This document shows, one piece after another, positions 1-6,193 of a stretch of 8,439 nt of DNA (the stretch's first letter is position 1; the number at the start of each line of letters is the position of its first letter). The notes under the pieces were generated by a model. The model searched no databases, was not told the origin of the DNA, and was given only the letters and a program-made list of their open reading frames with translations. Source of the DNA: Actinomycetes bacterium (GTDB lineage Bacteria; Actinomycetota; Coriobacteriia; Coriobacteriales; JAEZXW01); NCBI GenBank assembly GCA_023419515.1, contig JAEZXW010000082.1:1-8439 (forward strand), read 5' to 3'. Position numbers and translations under genes: made by a program.

Positions 1-139
1 TCTGCTTGAGATCGAGGATGTAGATGCCGTTACGCTCGCCAAAAATATAGGGCTTCATCTTTGGATTCCAGCGCTTAGTCTGGTGACCAAAGTGACAACC
101 AGCCTCGAGCAGCGTCTGTACGCTTACTTGCTTTGCCAT
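1..139 (-). CDS. rpsB: 30S ribosomal protein S2, N-terminal 46 codons (gene runs off the left edge)
   Basis: The translation begins MAKQVSVQTLLEAGCHFGHQ and continues with TKRWNPKMKPYIFGERNGIYILDL. This is the highly conserved N-terminus of bacterial S2, with its GxHFGHQTxRWNPKM signature. S2 binds late at the head-body junction of the 30S subunit and is needed for S1 binding. The ATG at 139-137 is preceded by AGGAAG (151-146 on the minus strand) with a 6-nt spacer, which fixes the start. Only about a fifth of the roughly 250-residue protein is inside the window. The gene is separated from the upstream xerC by about 270 nt that hold its own promoter and leader, so it is probably a separate transcription unit. 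In most bacteria tsf follows, which cannot be seen here. Confidence 0.97.
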   Translation of the reverse strand, partial: MAKQVSVQTLLEAGCHFGHQTKRWNPKMKPYIFGERNGIYILDLKQ

Positions 140-256
140 GGATAACTTCCTTTCTTGGTTAAACCTCCGCAAGAGGTCATCCCGATGAGATCCACATCAC
201 CATCGCAGGTCATGCACCTTGGATCCTTGGTCGCTCTTGCGTGTGAAATAAATAGC
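140..256 (-). promoter_or_regulatory. rpsB 5' leader with short hairpins and a 29-codon open frame
   Basis: The predicted untranslated leader of rpsB holds a small hairpin (ACCTC 177-173 pairing with GAGGT 167-163, loop TTGCG) just upstream of the ribosome binding site. A shorter one lies further upstream (AGGT-GCATG-ACCT). S2 autoregulates through its mRNA leader in some bacteria, so a structured leader is plausible, but I do not recognise a described motif here. An ATG at 213-211 opens a 29-codon frame ending at 124, which overlaps the rpsB start in another frame. It has only a poorly spaced AAGG upstream and resembles no known peptide, so I do not call it a gene. Confidence 0.3.
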
Positions 257-262
257 CTGCCT

Positions 263-290
263 ATGGTATCAAAGCGCAGGTAAAAGACAA
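263..290 (-). promoter_or_regulatory. Probable rpsB promoter (extended -10)
   Basis: On the minus strand, TTGTCT (290-285) serves as the -35 and TACCAT (268-263) as the -10, with a 16-nt spacer. The -10 is preceded by TGA, giving the extended -10 pattern TGNTANNNT. Each hexamer matches the sigma70 consensus at four of six positions. Transcription would start near 256, giving a leader of about 115 nt before the rpsB ATG. This is a pattern match only. Confidence 0.5.
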
Positions 291-299
291 GCTTTTGTC
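282..299 (-). terminator. Weak terminator-like hairpin downstream of xerC
   Basis: On the minus strand, GACAA-AAGC-TTGTC (299-286) is followed directly by TTTT (285-282). The stem is only 5 bp and poor in G+C, so it would be a weak intrinsic terminator. It is nonetheless the best candidate in the 269-nt gap after the xerC stop. The second arm overlaps the proposed rpsB -35 box, so both readings compete for the same bases. Confidence 0.25.
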
Positions 300-408
300 G
301 GAGGAGATCATGCGCTTTTCACTATTACCTCACGAGAGTACTCACGGGGTTTGCACGATGCCAATGATCAGTGATGCAGAGTTTGAGGTGCGAGGTGCGC
401 TTTGTGCC

Positions 409-1338
409 CTAAGCTCGAGGGTGTGACTGCAAGATCGCTCGCTTGGTTTTATCGATCGACAGATGCGTATAGATCTGCGTGGTCGAAAGATTTTTGTGTC
501 CCAACAACTCTTGTACACTGCGCAAATCCGCTCCGCCATCGAGGATATCGGTTGCAAAGGTGTGGCGCATGGTGTGCGGTGTACACCCCGCATCAAGCCC
601 CGCCCGTTGCACGAGCAGCGTGAATCGCTTGCGCAACATGTCAGCGCTCATGGGGCGACCCGTGATCGAGATGAAAAGTGCGGTTAGTTCTTTCCCAGCT
701 ATTCGCTTCTCAGCAGTACGCTTCTCAGGTGCCTTGCTGATAAGCTCCATACGAGCGGTTTCAAGATACGCCTTGGTTAGTTCAACTGCCTTATCGTGAA
801 GCGGTACGATACGCTCCTTTTGGCCCTTACCAAACAGGCGCACTTCTTTTTTACCAAAGTGAACATCTACCACAGTAAGCCCAGCGAGCTCGGCGATTCG
901 ACAGCCGCTTGCATACAAAAGCTCAAGCATCAACGCATCCCGCATTCCCTCAGGATCAGCGATGTCTGCCTGCTCAAACAGTCGCAGCACTTCTGATTGA
1001 GCAAGCGCCCTTGGGAGCACGCGCGCGAGCTTAGGACTTTCAATGAGATCAATACTGGACGCCGCCTCAACCCCTTGGCGCGAAATCCAGGTCAAAAACG
1101 TCCTGATTGATGAGAGCTTGCGGTTGATAGTCCTAGCGCTCAAACCCTTATCGGTGAGATCTGCCAGATATGCTCGCCATTCAAAGTGATCGAGCTCCCA
1201 AATGTCGCTGCCCTCTTGTTGTGCCCAGTCAGTCGCATCCTTAAGATCACCGCGATACGCCCTAATCGTGTGCTTAGATTTATTCTGTTCGTAATAGAGC
1301 GCTTCACAGAAGGCGTCAATGTAATCTAAGGCGTCCAT
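409..1338 (-). CDS. xerC: XerC/D-family tyrosine recombinase (309 aa)
   Basis: A site-specific tyrosine recombinase of the Xer type, which resolves chromosome dimers at dif sites by strand exchange near the closing septum. Residues 1-100 form the SAM-like core-binding domain (SKHTIRAYRGDL at 21-32). Residues 110-300 form the catalytic domain with the full active site: R147 (SGCRIAEL), K171 (FGKGQKER), H255 and R258 (HTMRHTFAT), H281 (LLGHKNLSTTQIY) and the nucleophile Y290. I chose the ATG at 1338. The longer frame from a TTG at 1371 would overlap trmFO, while the ATG lies 4 nt after the trmFO stop with GAAGG upstream. A charged insert near residues 200-218 (EKRTAEKRIAGKE) comes from a 15-bp duplication. 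Locus position favours XerC, but sequence alone does not separate it from XerD. Confidence 0.9.
   Translation of the reverse strand: MDALDYIDAFCEALYYEQNKSKHTIRAYRGDLKDATDWAQQEGSDIWELDHFEWRAYLADLTDKGLSARTINRKLSSIRTFLTWISRQGVEAASSIDLIESPKLARVLPRALAQSEVLRLFEQADIADPEGMRDALMLELLYASGCRIAELAGLTVVDVHFGKKEVRLFGKGQKERIVPLHDKAVELTKAYLETARMELISKAPEKRTAEKRIAGKELTALFISITGRPMSADMLRKRFTLLVQRAGLDAGCTPHTMRHTFATDILDGGADLRSVQELLGHKNLSTTQIYTHLSIDKTKRAILQSHPRA
697..726 (-). repeat. In-frame 15-bp tandem duplication inside xerC
   Basis: Two adjacent 15-mers on the minus strand, GAGAAGCGTACTGCT (726-712) and GAGAAGCGAATAGCT (711-697), agree at 12 of 15 positions. They encode EKRTA and EKRIA, residues 205-214 of the recombinase. 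They lie in the stretch between the beta-hairpin lysine region and the helix before box II, where Xer proteins vary in length, so the active site is not interrupted. Confidence 0.75.
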
Positions 1339-1342
1339 AATC

Positions 1343-2755
1343 TCAGTTGCCTTCAGTATCGCTCGAGTCAAATAGCCAGCACTGCTCAGCTACCCACGCC
1401 TTCATCGCTTCAACTGCACGCAGGTGATATGCCTCGTAGCGCTCCTTTTTCTTGAGCTTTTTTTCAAGCGGCGGCATGAGGCCAAAGTTCACATGCATCG
1501 GCTGATAGTCGCTCGTCTCAGAGCTGGTTGCATAGGCAAAAAGCGCTCCCTGTACCGTCTCGCGCGGATAGACAAGCGCTGGTTTTTCACAAAAATCAGC
1601 AATGGTGTTCAGTGCCACAAATAGTCCTGAGGCGAACGCCTCAACGTAGCCCTCAGTGCCGGTAATCTGACCAGCAAACCGTACGTTCACCGGCAACGCC
1701 ACCTCAACATCTTGGAAGCGCAGTGCAAAACTTGAGTCGAGCAGACGCGGACTTTGCAAAAAGGTATTACGATGCATAACGCCTCGCCTGACAAAGACTG
1801 CCTCCTCAAGACCAGGGATCATGCGAAAAATTCGATCCTGCTCTGGGAAGGTCAGGTTAGTCTGAAAACCGACGAGGTTATATGCCTGCTTGTGCTCATC
1901 TTCTGCACGAAGCTGCACTGCCGCCCAAGGACGCTTGCCCGTCTGAGGATCAACCAAACCAACTGGCTTAAGTGCACCAAAACGCAGGGAGTCCATGCCT
2001 GTTTTGGCGATCTCTTCAACGGGCTGACACGCTTGAAAAAGATCCATACGCTCAAAGTCTCGAGCGATAACGCGATCAGCGTTAACAAGCTCAGTGATCA
2101 GGCGCTCATACTGCTCTTTATCCATGAGAGCATTGAGGTAATCGCCTTCGCCCACCTCGCCATAACGAGACTGCACCACGAGTTTGGAGTGATCGAGCGA
2201 AGCTGCCTCAACAATTGGAGCCGCCGCATCATAAAATGCAAGATAGTTATCGCCAGTGAGTTCTTGAATCGAATGCGCAAGGCTCTCAGAGCAAAGTGGG
2301 CCTGCTGCAATAACAACTGCCTGATAGCAACCGTCTTGATTTGCAAGCTCCTGAACTGATTTGATCTCTCGGCAGATGCGCGTGATGAGTGGATTTGCCT
2401 CAAGCGCCGCCTCAACCAGACCAGAAAAAACGTGGCGATCGACTGCCAAAGCGCCGCCTGCTGCCACCTGCGCCTCACGCGCAAAACTCAAAAGCTCACA
2501 ACCTAAAAGATCCAGCTCATATTTAAGGGTGCCCGCCGCGCTATGTGCCTGCATTGACTTAAAAGAGTTTGAACAAACAAGTTCAGCTGGTTTATCGGTG
2601 TGATGAGCGCCTGTCTGCTTGTGAGGGCGCATCTCAAACAGATCTACCCGCACGCCAAAACGAGCAAGCGTGAGCGCACACTGTGATCCTGCCAGGCCAG
2701 CACCGACTACAGCAACACGATATTGCGAGAGGTTTCGCACCAGTTCTTGATTCAC
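1343..2755 (-). CDS. trmFO: TrmFO, FAD/folate-dependent tRNA (m5U54) methyltransferase (470 aa)
   Basis: Methylates U54 in the T-loop of tRNAs using 5,10-methylenetetrahydrofolate and FADH2. It is the flavoprotein alternative to SAM-dependent TrmA. The N-terminus has the Rossmann FAD motif VVGAGLAGSQCA (GxGxxG at 18-23), then EMRP (41-44), HHTDKPAELVCSNSFKS with C61, FYDAAAPIV (174-182) and FQACQPVEEIA with C243. C61 and C243 match the two conserved cysteines of the family (C53 and C226 in Bacillus subtilis TrmFO, from memory). Length is slightly above the usual 435-460 residues. The start is GTG at 2755, preceded by AAAGGAA (2767-2761) with a 5-nt gap. It lies 30 nt after dprA and 4 nt before xerC. 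The xerC ribosome binding site lies in its last codons, suggesting translational coupling. Confidence 0.95.
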   Translation of the reverse strand: MNQELVRNLSQYRVAVVGAGLAGSQCALTLARFGVRVDLFEMRPHKQTGAHHTDKPAELVCSNSFKSMQAHSAAGTLKYELDLLGCELLSFAREAQVAAGGALAVDRHVFSGLVEAALEANPLITRICREIKSVQELANQDGCYQAVVIAAGPLCSESLAHSIQELTGDNYLAFYDAAAPIVEAASLDHSKLVVQSRYGEVGEGDYLNALMDKEQYERLITELVNADRVIARDFERMDLFQACQPVEEIAKTGMDSLRFGALKPVGLVDPQTGKRPWAAVQLRAEDEHKQAYNLVGFQTNLTFPEQDRIFRMIPGLEEAVFVRRGVMHRNTFLQSPRLLDSSFALRFQDVEVALPVNVRFAGQITGTEGYVEAFASGLFVALNTIADFCEKPALVYPRETVQGALFAYATSSETSDYQPMHVNFGLMPPLEKKLKKKERYEAYHLRAVEAMKAWVAEQCWLFDSSDTEGN

Positions 2756-2785
2756 GTTGATTCCTTTATGACTGATCGATTTGCT

Positions 2786-3799
2786 TTATCTTAATGAATC
2801 CTGTCTGGCATGATGCAAGAGTCGCTCCGTTGCACAAAAACTGCCGTCACGCTGGCGCTGCGCCAAGCCTTCGATCTCATAGGCGCTCAACATACGCAAG
2901 ACATCCAAAGGATCACACGCAAGTTGATCACTTAAGGCGTTTACCTTGACAGGCCCTGCCAAAAGCGCGCAGATCACTGGTTCATAGGGATCAACGATTT
3001 TCAGAACCTTGTCGTGTGAACCTGCAACCCGCTGCTCGTCATCAGAGCCTTGCTGTGCTTGACCCCGCAGCTGGGCCTTGGTTTGAGAACAAGGCTGAGA
3101 TTGAAAGTCACCGTAAATGCGATAGAGCGCAGTCTGCAAGTCATCAGCTGACCAAACACCCGCTGCCACCCCATCCGCGATGAGTCGATTACAGCCAGCA
3201 ACGCGGGGATTAAAAATCGATCCAGGAACGGCAAGCACCTCCCGCTCAAGCTCCAAAGCATACTCCGCGGTGATATAGGTGCCAGATGTATGCCCTGCCT
3301 CAGCTACCACGAGCGCCTCAGCAAGTGCAGCGATTATCCTATTGCGCCTAGGAAATGTCCACGCCAACGGCTTTGCTCCCCAGGGGTTTTCTGAAAGGAT
3401 GAGGCCGCCGCACTCAAGACTCTGCTCAAACAAGGCTTGGTGCCTGCGTGGATAGACGATGTCTGCCCCGCACCCAAGCACTGTGATCACCGGTTTGCCA
3501 TATCGCACGCCACGCTCGAGCACCACGCCATCACAGCCAATCGCTCCGCCCGAAACCAACACGAGATCATGATCAAGAGCTGCTTCAACCGCCATCTGCG
3601 CTGCTGAAATTCCATAGGGACTCGCCTTTCGAGCGCCTACCAAAGCGAGTGCAGGCCGCGCCAAAAGCTCAAGGTTGCCAATGGCATAGAGACGCATCAC
3701 CGCCTCAAAAGGATTGATCCGCACGAGATCGTTGAGGGCTTGTGGGTAATCCGGATGCTTTTGCGTTAGTTCAAATCGTTCATAGGTCGGATAATTCAT
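2786..3799 (-). CDS. dprA: DprA/Smf, DNA-processing protein A (337 aa)
   Basis: DprA protects incoming single-stranded DNA during natural transformation and loads RecA on it; the family is also common in bacteria not known to be competent. The Rossmann-like core shows ALVGARKASPYG (52-63), SGGAIGCDG (83-91), GCGADIVYPRRH (109-120), LSENPWG (135-141), FPRRNRIIAALAEA (149-162), SGTYITAEYAL (172-182) and AVPGSIFNPRVAGCNRLI (190-207). The family's usual SGGAxGID reads SGGAIGCD here. A Gln-rich, probably disordered linker (about 231-265) leads to a C-terminal winged helix (about 272-320). No N-terminal SAM/HhH domain precedes the core. I chose the ATG at 3799 because a near-perfect Shine-Dalgarno precedes it; the longer TTG frame from 3838 overlaps the comM stop. 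The gap to comM is 32 nt. Confidence 0.95.
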   Translation of the reverse strand: MNYPTYERFELTQKHPDYPQALNDLVRINPFEAVMRLYAIGNLELLARPALALVGARKASPYGISAAQMAVEAALDHDLVLVSGGAIGCDGVVLERGVRYGKPVITVLGCGADIVYPRRHQALFEQSLECGGLILSENPWGAKPLAWTFPRRNRIIAALAEALVVAEAGHTSGTYITAEYALELEREVLAVPGSIFNPRVAGCNRLIADGVAAGVWSADDLQTALYRIYGDFQSQPCSQTKAQLRGQAQQGSDDEQRVAGSHDKVLKIVDPYEPVICALLAGPVKVNALSDQLACDPLDVLRMLSAYEIEGLAQRQRDGSFCATERLLHHARQDSLR

Positions 3800-3801
3800 C
3801 G

Positions 3802-3810
3802 TCACCTCCT
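3802..3810 (-). promoter_or_regulatory. Strong Shine-Dalgarno site of dprA
   Basis: AGGAGGTGA on the minus strand is fully complementary to the 3' end of 16S rRNA. The AGGAGG core lies 5 nt from the ATG at 3799. It is the best ribosome binding site in the window and decides the dprA start. It also suggests dprA is translated independently of comM, not only by coupling. Confidence 0.85.
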
Positions 3811-3831
3811 CATTATGAATATCCGGTGCGC

Positions 3832-5658
3832 TCACCAATCAGAGCGAAAACTCAGCGCCTCATGGATGTGCAGCTCTTTGATATTTTCGCTTTCTTCAAG
3901 ATCGGCAATTGAGCGAGCCACCGCCACCACGTGAAACAAACCTCGCATGCTCAGATGCAGCTGCTTGGCACCCTGCGCCAATAGTGCCTGGGCTTGAGAG
4001 CTGCAACGCACCTCAGCAAGGCGCTGAAGCCATGCGTTGTCCGCGAGATTGCTGGCATTTTGGGTGCGTAAGCCCACGTCGGATACCCTAGAGTGAGTAC
4101 TCACGAGCGAACTTGAGCGTGCCCTCAGCCCATCGGCATTGGGTGCAAAATGCTTTTTACGCCAGGCAGCAAATGCTCTGCCTCGGGCAACCATCTGCTG
4201 CATCTCACACGATGAAAGCCCAGGACGCTGGGTGACCACGTCATCGTATTGCGGACGCTCGATCGTCAGATGCAAGCTGATGCGATCCTGCAACGGACCG
4301 CCGAGCTTGGTTTGATAAGCATCGAGCTGCGCCTGACTACATCTGCAAGGCTTTGCTGGATCACCAAGATAACCGCAGGCACAGGGGTTAGTTGCACAGA
4401 TGAGCTGAAACTTGGCAGGAAAGTGATAGGTACCATCGCTGCGCGCAATGTGCACCACACCTTCTTCTGCCACCTGACGAAGCGCCTGCAAGGCATTATG
4501 CGCAAACTCAGAAAGCTCATCCAAGAAAAGGACACCGTGATGTGCTAGGGAAATCTCCCCTGGCTTTAAGGGTCTGCCACCACCGATCAGGCCAGCAATC
4601 GAGGCGCTATGATGTGGCGACCTAAATGGCCTGACTCCTTGCGCAAGCTTCTCGGGTTCAACACCACAAATGGAATAAATAAGCGCAACTTGACGCATCT
4701 CTTCATGGGTGAGCGGCTCTTGGATCGTGTGGAATCGCTGAGCAAGCGCTGTCTTACCACACCCGGGAGAGCCCTTAAGCAAGACACCATGATCTCCTGC
4801 TGCTGCGATCACGAGAGCTCTTTTTGCCAGTTCTTGACCAACAATCTGACAATAATCAAGCGCCTCAACACTTGGGTCATGAGATTTTTGAGTCAAAATC
4901 GATACACGCTCTTTGTTTGACCGACTGACTAACGAGCGAAAGGTGGCTTGATCCTGAAAGACCTGTGTCGGGTCTTGTTTAAAAAGCCGCACGTCATTGA
5001 TGTGAATGAGGTTTTGAGCTTCATCTGCGGTCAAATAGGTGGCAAGCTCCTCGATAGGAGCAACAAGCTTTTTGCCGGCAGCCATGGCATGTTCAGCGTA
5101 AGCCAGCATACCGGGGACTTCCTGTATCTCACCAGTAAGCGAAAGCTCACCCACAAAGATTTTGTCGAACGCCCACACTGAATCAATCTGGCCTGTCGCA
5201 ATCAAAAAGGCGACAAGTATTGCAAGATCAAGGCTTGAACCATTCTTCTTAATCGACGCAGGGGCTAAATTGACTACCGTTGAGTGACGTGTGACCTCAA
5301 ATCCGCTCGACTTGATCGCAGACTTCACCCGAAACGTCGCCTCTTGAATGGCGGCATCGCCCATGCCAATGAGTCGCATACCTGGCATGCCCTGATCAGC
5401 CGACACCTCAACCACAATGGGTTGCACATCAATGCCTCGCAAAATCGCACCCTGCACCTGGGCGTATTTCAGATGAGGCTGTTTTGATTTATTGCTTGAG
5501 CCAGCTTGAGTAATTGAGTCTATCTGACTGCTTGAGCTAACCTGACTGACGGAGCTTACCTCAATAGCAGGAATCGCAGGGATCGGACGTTCGTCACTCA
5601 GCTCAAGCGAGTTTGCCACCCTCCCCGTTTCGTGCGCACCGCTCACTCTACGCCCCAT
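3832..5658 (-). CDS. comM: ComM/YifB-type AAA+ ATPase, Mg-chelatase-like (about 608 aa)
   Basis: Homologue of ComM, a hexameric helicase that extends branch migration of transforming DNA. Numbered from the ATG at 5658: residues 65-225 are the Lon-S16/ChlI-like domain (GMPGMRLIGMGDAAIQE, 90-106; VNLAPASIKKNGSSLDLAI, 129-147). The AAA+ module has Walker A GSPGCGKT (296-303), FRSPHHSAS (345-353), Walker B VLFLDE (376-381) and the arginine-finger region LQDRISLH (456-463). A cysteine patch typical of the family follows (C426, C428, C438, C440). The C-terminal domain ends LSMRGLFHVVAVARSIADLE, also typical. Unusual features are about 63 extra N-terminal residues rich in Ser/Gln and an insert of about 35 residues near 508-542; relatives are about 505 residues. 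The start is uncertain: ATG 5658 overlaps yraN by 11 nt and has no clear ribosome binding site, and GTG 5646 is an alternative. Confidence 0.92.
   Translation of the reverse strand: MGRRVSGAHETGRVANSLELSDERPIPAIPAIEVSSVSQVSSSSQIDSITQAGSSNKSKQPHLKYAQVQGAILRGIDVQPIVVEVSADQGMPGMRLIGMGDAAIQEATFRVKSAIKSSGFEVTRHSTVVNLAPASIKKNGSSLDLAILVAFLIATGQIDSVWAFDKIFVGELSLTGEIQEVPGMLAYAEHAMAAGKKLVAPIEELATYLTADEAQNLIHINDVRLFKQDPTQVFQDQATFRSLVSRSNKERVSILTQKSHDPSVEALDYCQIVGQELAKRALVIAAAGDHGVLLKGSPGCGKTALAQRFHTIQEPLTHEEMRQVALIYSICGVEPEKLAQGVRPFRSPHHSASIAGLIGGGRPLKPGEISLAHHGVLFLDELSEFAHNALQALRQVAEEGVVHIARSDGTYHFPAKFQLICATNPCACGYLGDPAKPCRCSQAQLDAYQTKLGGPLQDRISLHLTIERPQYDDVVTQRPGLSSCEMQQMVARGRAFAAWRKKHFAPNADGLRARSSSLVSTHSRVSDVGLRTQNASNLADNAWLQRLAEVRCSSQAQALLAQGAKQLHLSMRGLFHVVAVARSIADLEESENIKELHIHEALSFRSDW
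5488..5559 (-). repeat. 18-bp tandem repeat, four decaying copies, in the comM 5' region
   Basis: On the minus strand, GTAAGCTCCGTCAGTCAG (5559-5542) and GTTAGCTCAAGCAGTCAG (5541-5524) differ at only 4 of 18 positions. Two more diverged copies follow at 5523-5506 and 5505-5488. All are in frame and encode VSSVSQ, VSSSSQ, IDSITQ and AGSSNK. The array lies just before the conserved ComM N-terminal domain and accounts for about 24 residues of the Ser/Gln-rich extension. Confidence 0.8.
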
Positions 5659-6085
5659 CCAACATGTCTTCGATCGGCGTCCGCGCAATCATCACGCGGG
5701 CATCAGGCAAAATCGTCACGCCCACCACATCAAAATTACCAAAACACTCCTCGTCAAAACACGCGAGATAACAGGTAATGAGCTGTTGATATTTGAGAAG
5801 CTTTTTCTTGTCAACGGCAAGCTCTGGAAAGATATCTGCCTTTCCCCGCCGAGTCTTAATCTCCACGAACGTAAGAGCGCCATCTTTTTTCACGATGAGA
5901 TCAATCTCACCGAGCGAACACGTCCAGTTTTTCTTGACGATTTTGTATCCTTGCTTCACATAAAACTGCGCCACAACCTTCTCGCCAAAGATCCCCACCT
6001 GTTTGGGTGTCCGACAAAAAGTCTCAACGATCTCGAAATGTCGCTGGTTGTCACCAATAGCTGCCTCGTAAATGTCTGTCTGCAT
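5648..6085 (-). CDS. yraN: YraN family (UPF0102) endonuclease-fold protein (145 aa)
   Basis: Member of the UPF0102/YraN family, small proteins with a restriction-endonuclease-like (Holliday-junction-resolvase-like) fold and no settled function. The family core is clear: GEKVVAQFYVKQGYKIVKKN (34-53), GEIDLIVKKDG (59-69) with E60 and D62, FVEIKTRRG (73-81) with E75 and K77 as the D/ExK pair, then VDKKKLLKYQQLITCYL (91-107) and NFDVVGV (117-123). The start is ATG 6085, preceded by AGGTGG at a 7-nt distance. About 25 residues precede the usual family start and look poorly conserved. The gene follows rnhB after 97 nt, and its last codons overlap the comM reading frame. The pairing yraN-comM-dprA is typical of this locus and suggests a role in DNA processing, which is inference. 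Confidence 0.9.
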   Translation of the reverse strand: MQTDIYEAAIGDNQRHFEIVETFCRTPKQVGIFGEKVVAQFYVKQGYKIVKKNWTCSLGEIDLIVKKDGALTFVEIKTRRGKADIFPELAVDKKKLLKYQQLITCYLACFDEECFGNFDVVGVTILPDARVMIARTPIEDMLDGA

Positions 6086-6137
6086 GATCTTTCCACCTTT
6101 ACTCGTCTCAAGATGGAAACCACAATGGCAGACAAAC

Positions 6138-6193
6138 CTTACCGCACACTTACTGCTGACTTACCGCGCACTTGCTGCAAACTTATCGCGCGA
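6138..6193 (-). repeat. Degenerate 22-bp direct repeats at the rnhB-yraN junction
   Basis: On the minus strand, units at 6193-6172 and 6171-6150 follow each other with an exact 22-bp period. They share CGCG(A/G)TAAGT...GCAG(C/T)AA, 15 of 19 positions. The first 12 bases of a third unit (GTGTGCGGTAAG, 6149-6138) match unit two at 11 of 12. The rnhB stop codon lies inside unit one. No promoter or terminator is evident in the rest of the 97-nt spacer. Confidence 0.55.

Noticed and set aside
124..213. 29-codon open frame in the rpsB leader (minus strand)
   Set aside because: The ribosome binding site is badly spaced, no homologous leader peptide is known to me, and it overlaps the rpsB start out of frame. 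It is mentioned only within the leader entry.
334..345. Palindrome-like GAGAGTACTCAC, similar to the perfect palindrome GTGAGTACTCAC at 4093-4104
   Set aside because: The two share 11 bases on the minus strand (CGTGAGTACTC), a length expected to recur by chance many times in a window this size. One copy is inside comM coding sequence.
1339..1371. Longer recombinase frame starting at a TTG inside trmFO
   Set aside because: The ATG at 1338 follows the trmFO stop by 4 nt and matches the usual short N-terminus before the core-binding domain.
1754..2359. 201-codon open frame on the plus strand
   Set aside because: It lies wholly antisense to trmFO, whose protein is conserved end to end. Its translation shows no domain, and the length fits an antisense shadow of a long gene.
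3800..3838. Longer dprA frame starting at a TTG inside comM
   Set aside because: The in-frame ATG at 3799 has a near-perfect Shine-Dalgarno, and the 13 extra residues resemble nothing in DprA.
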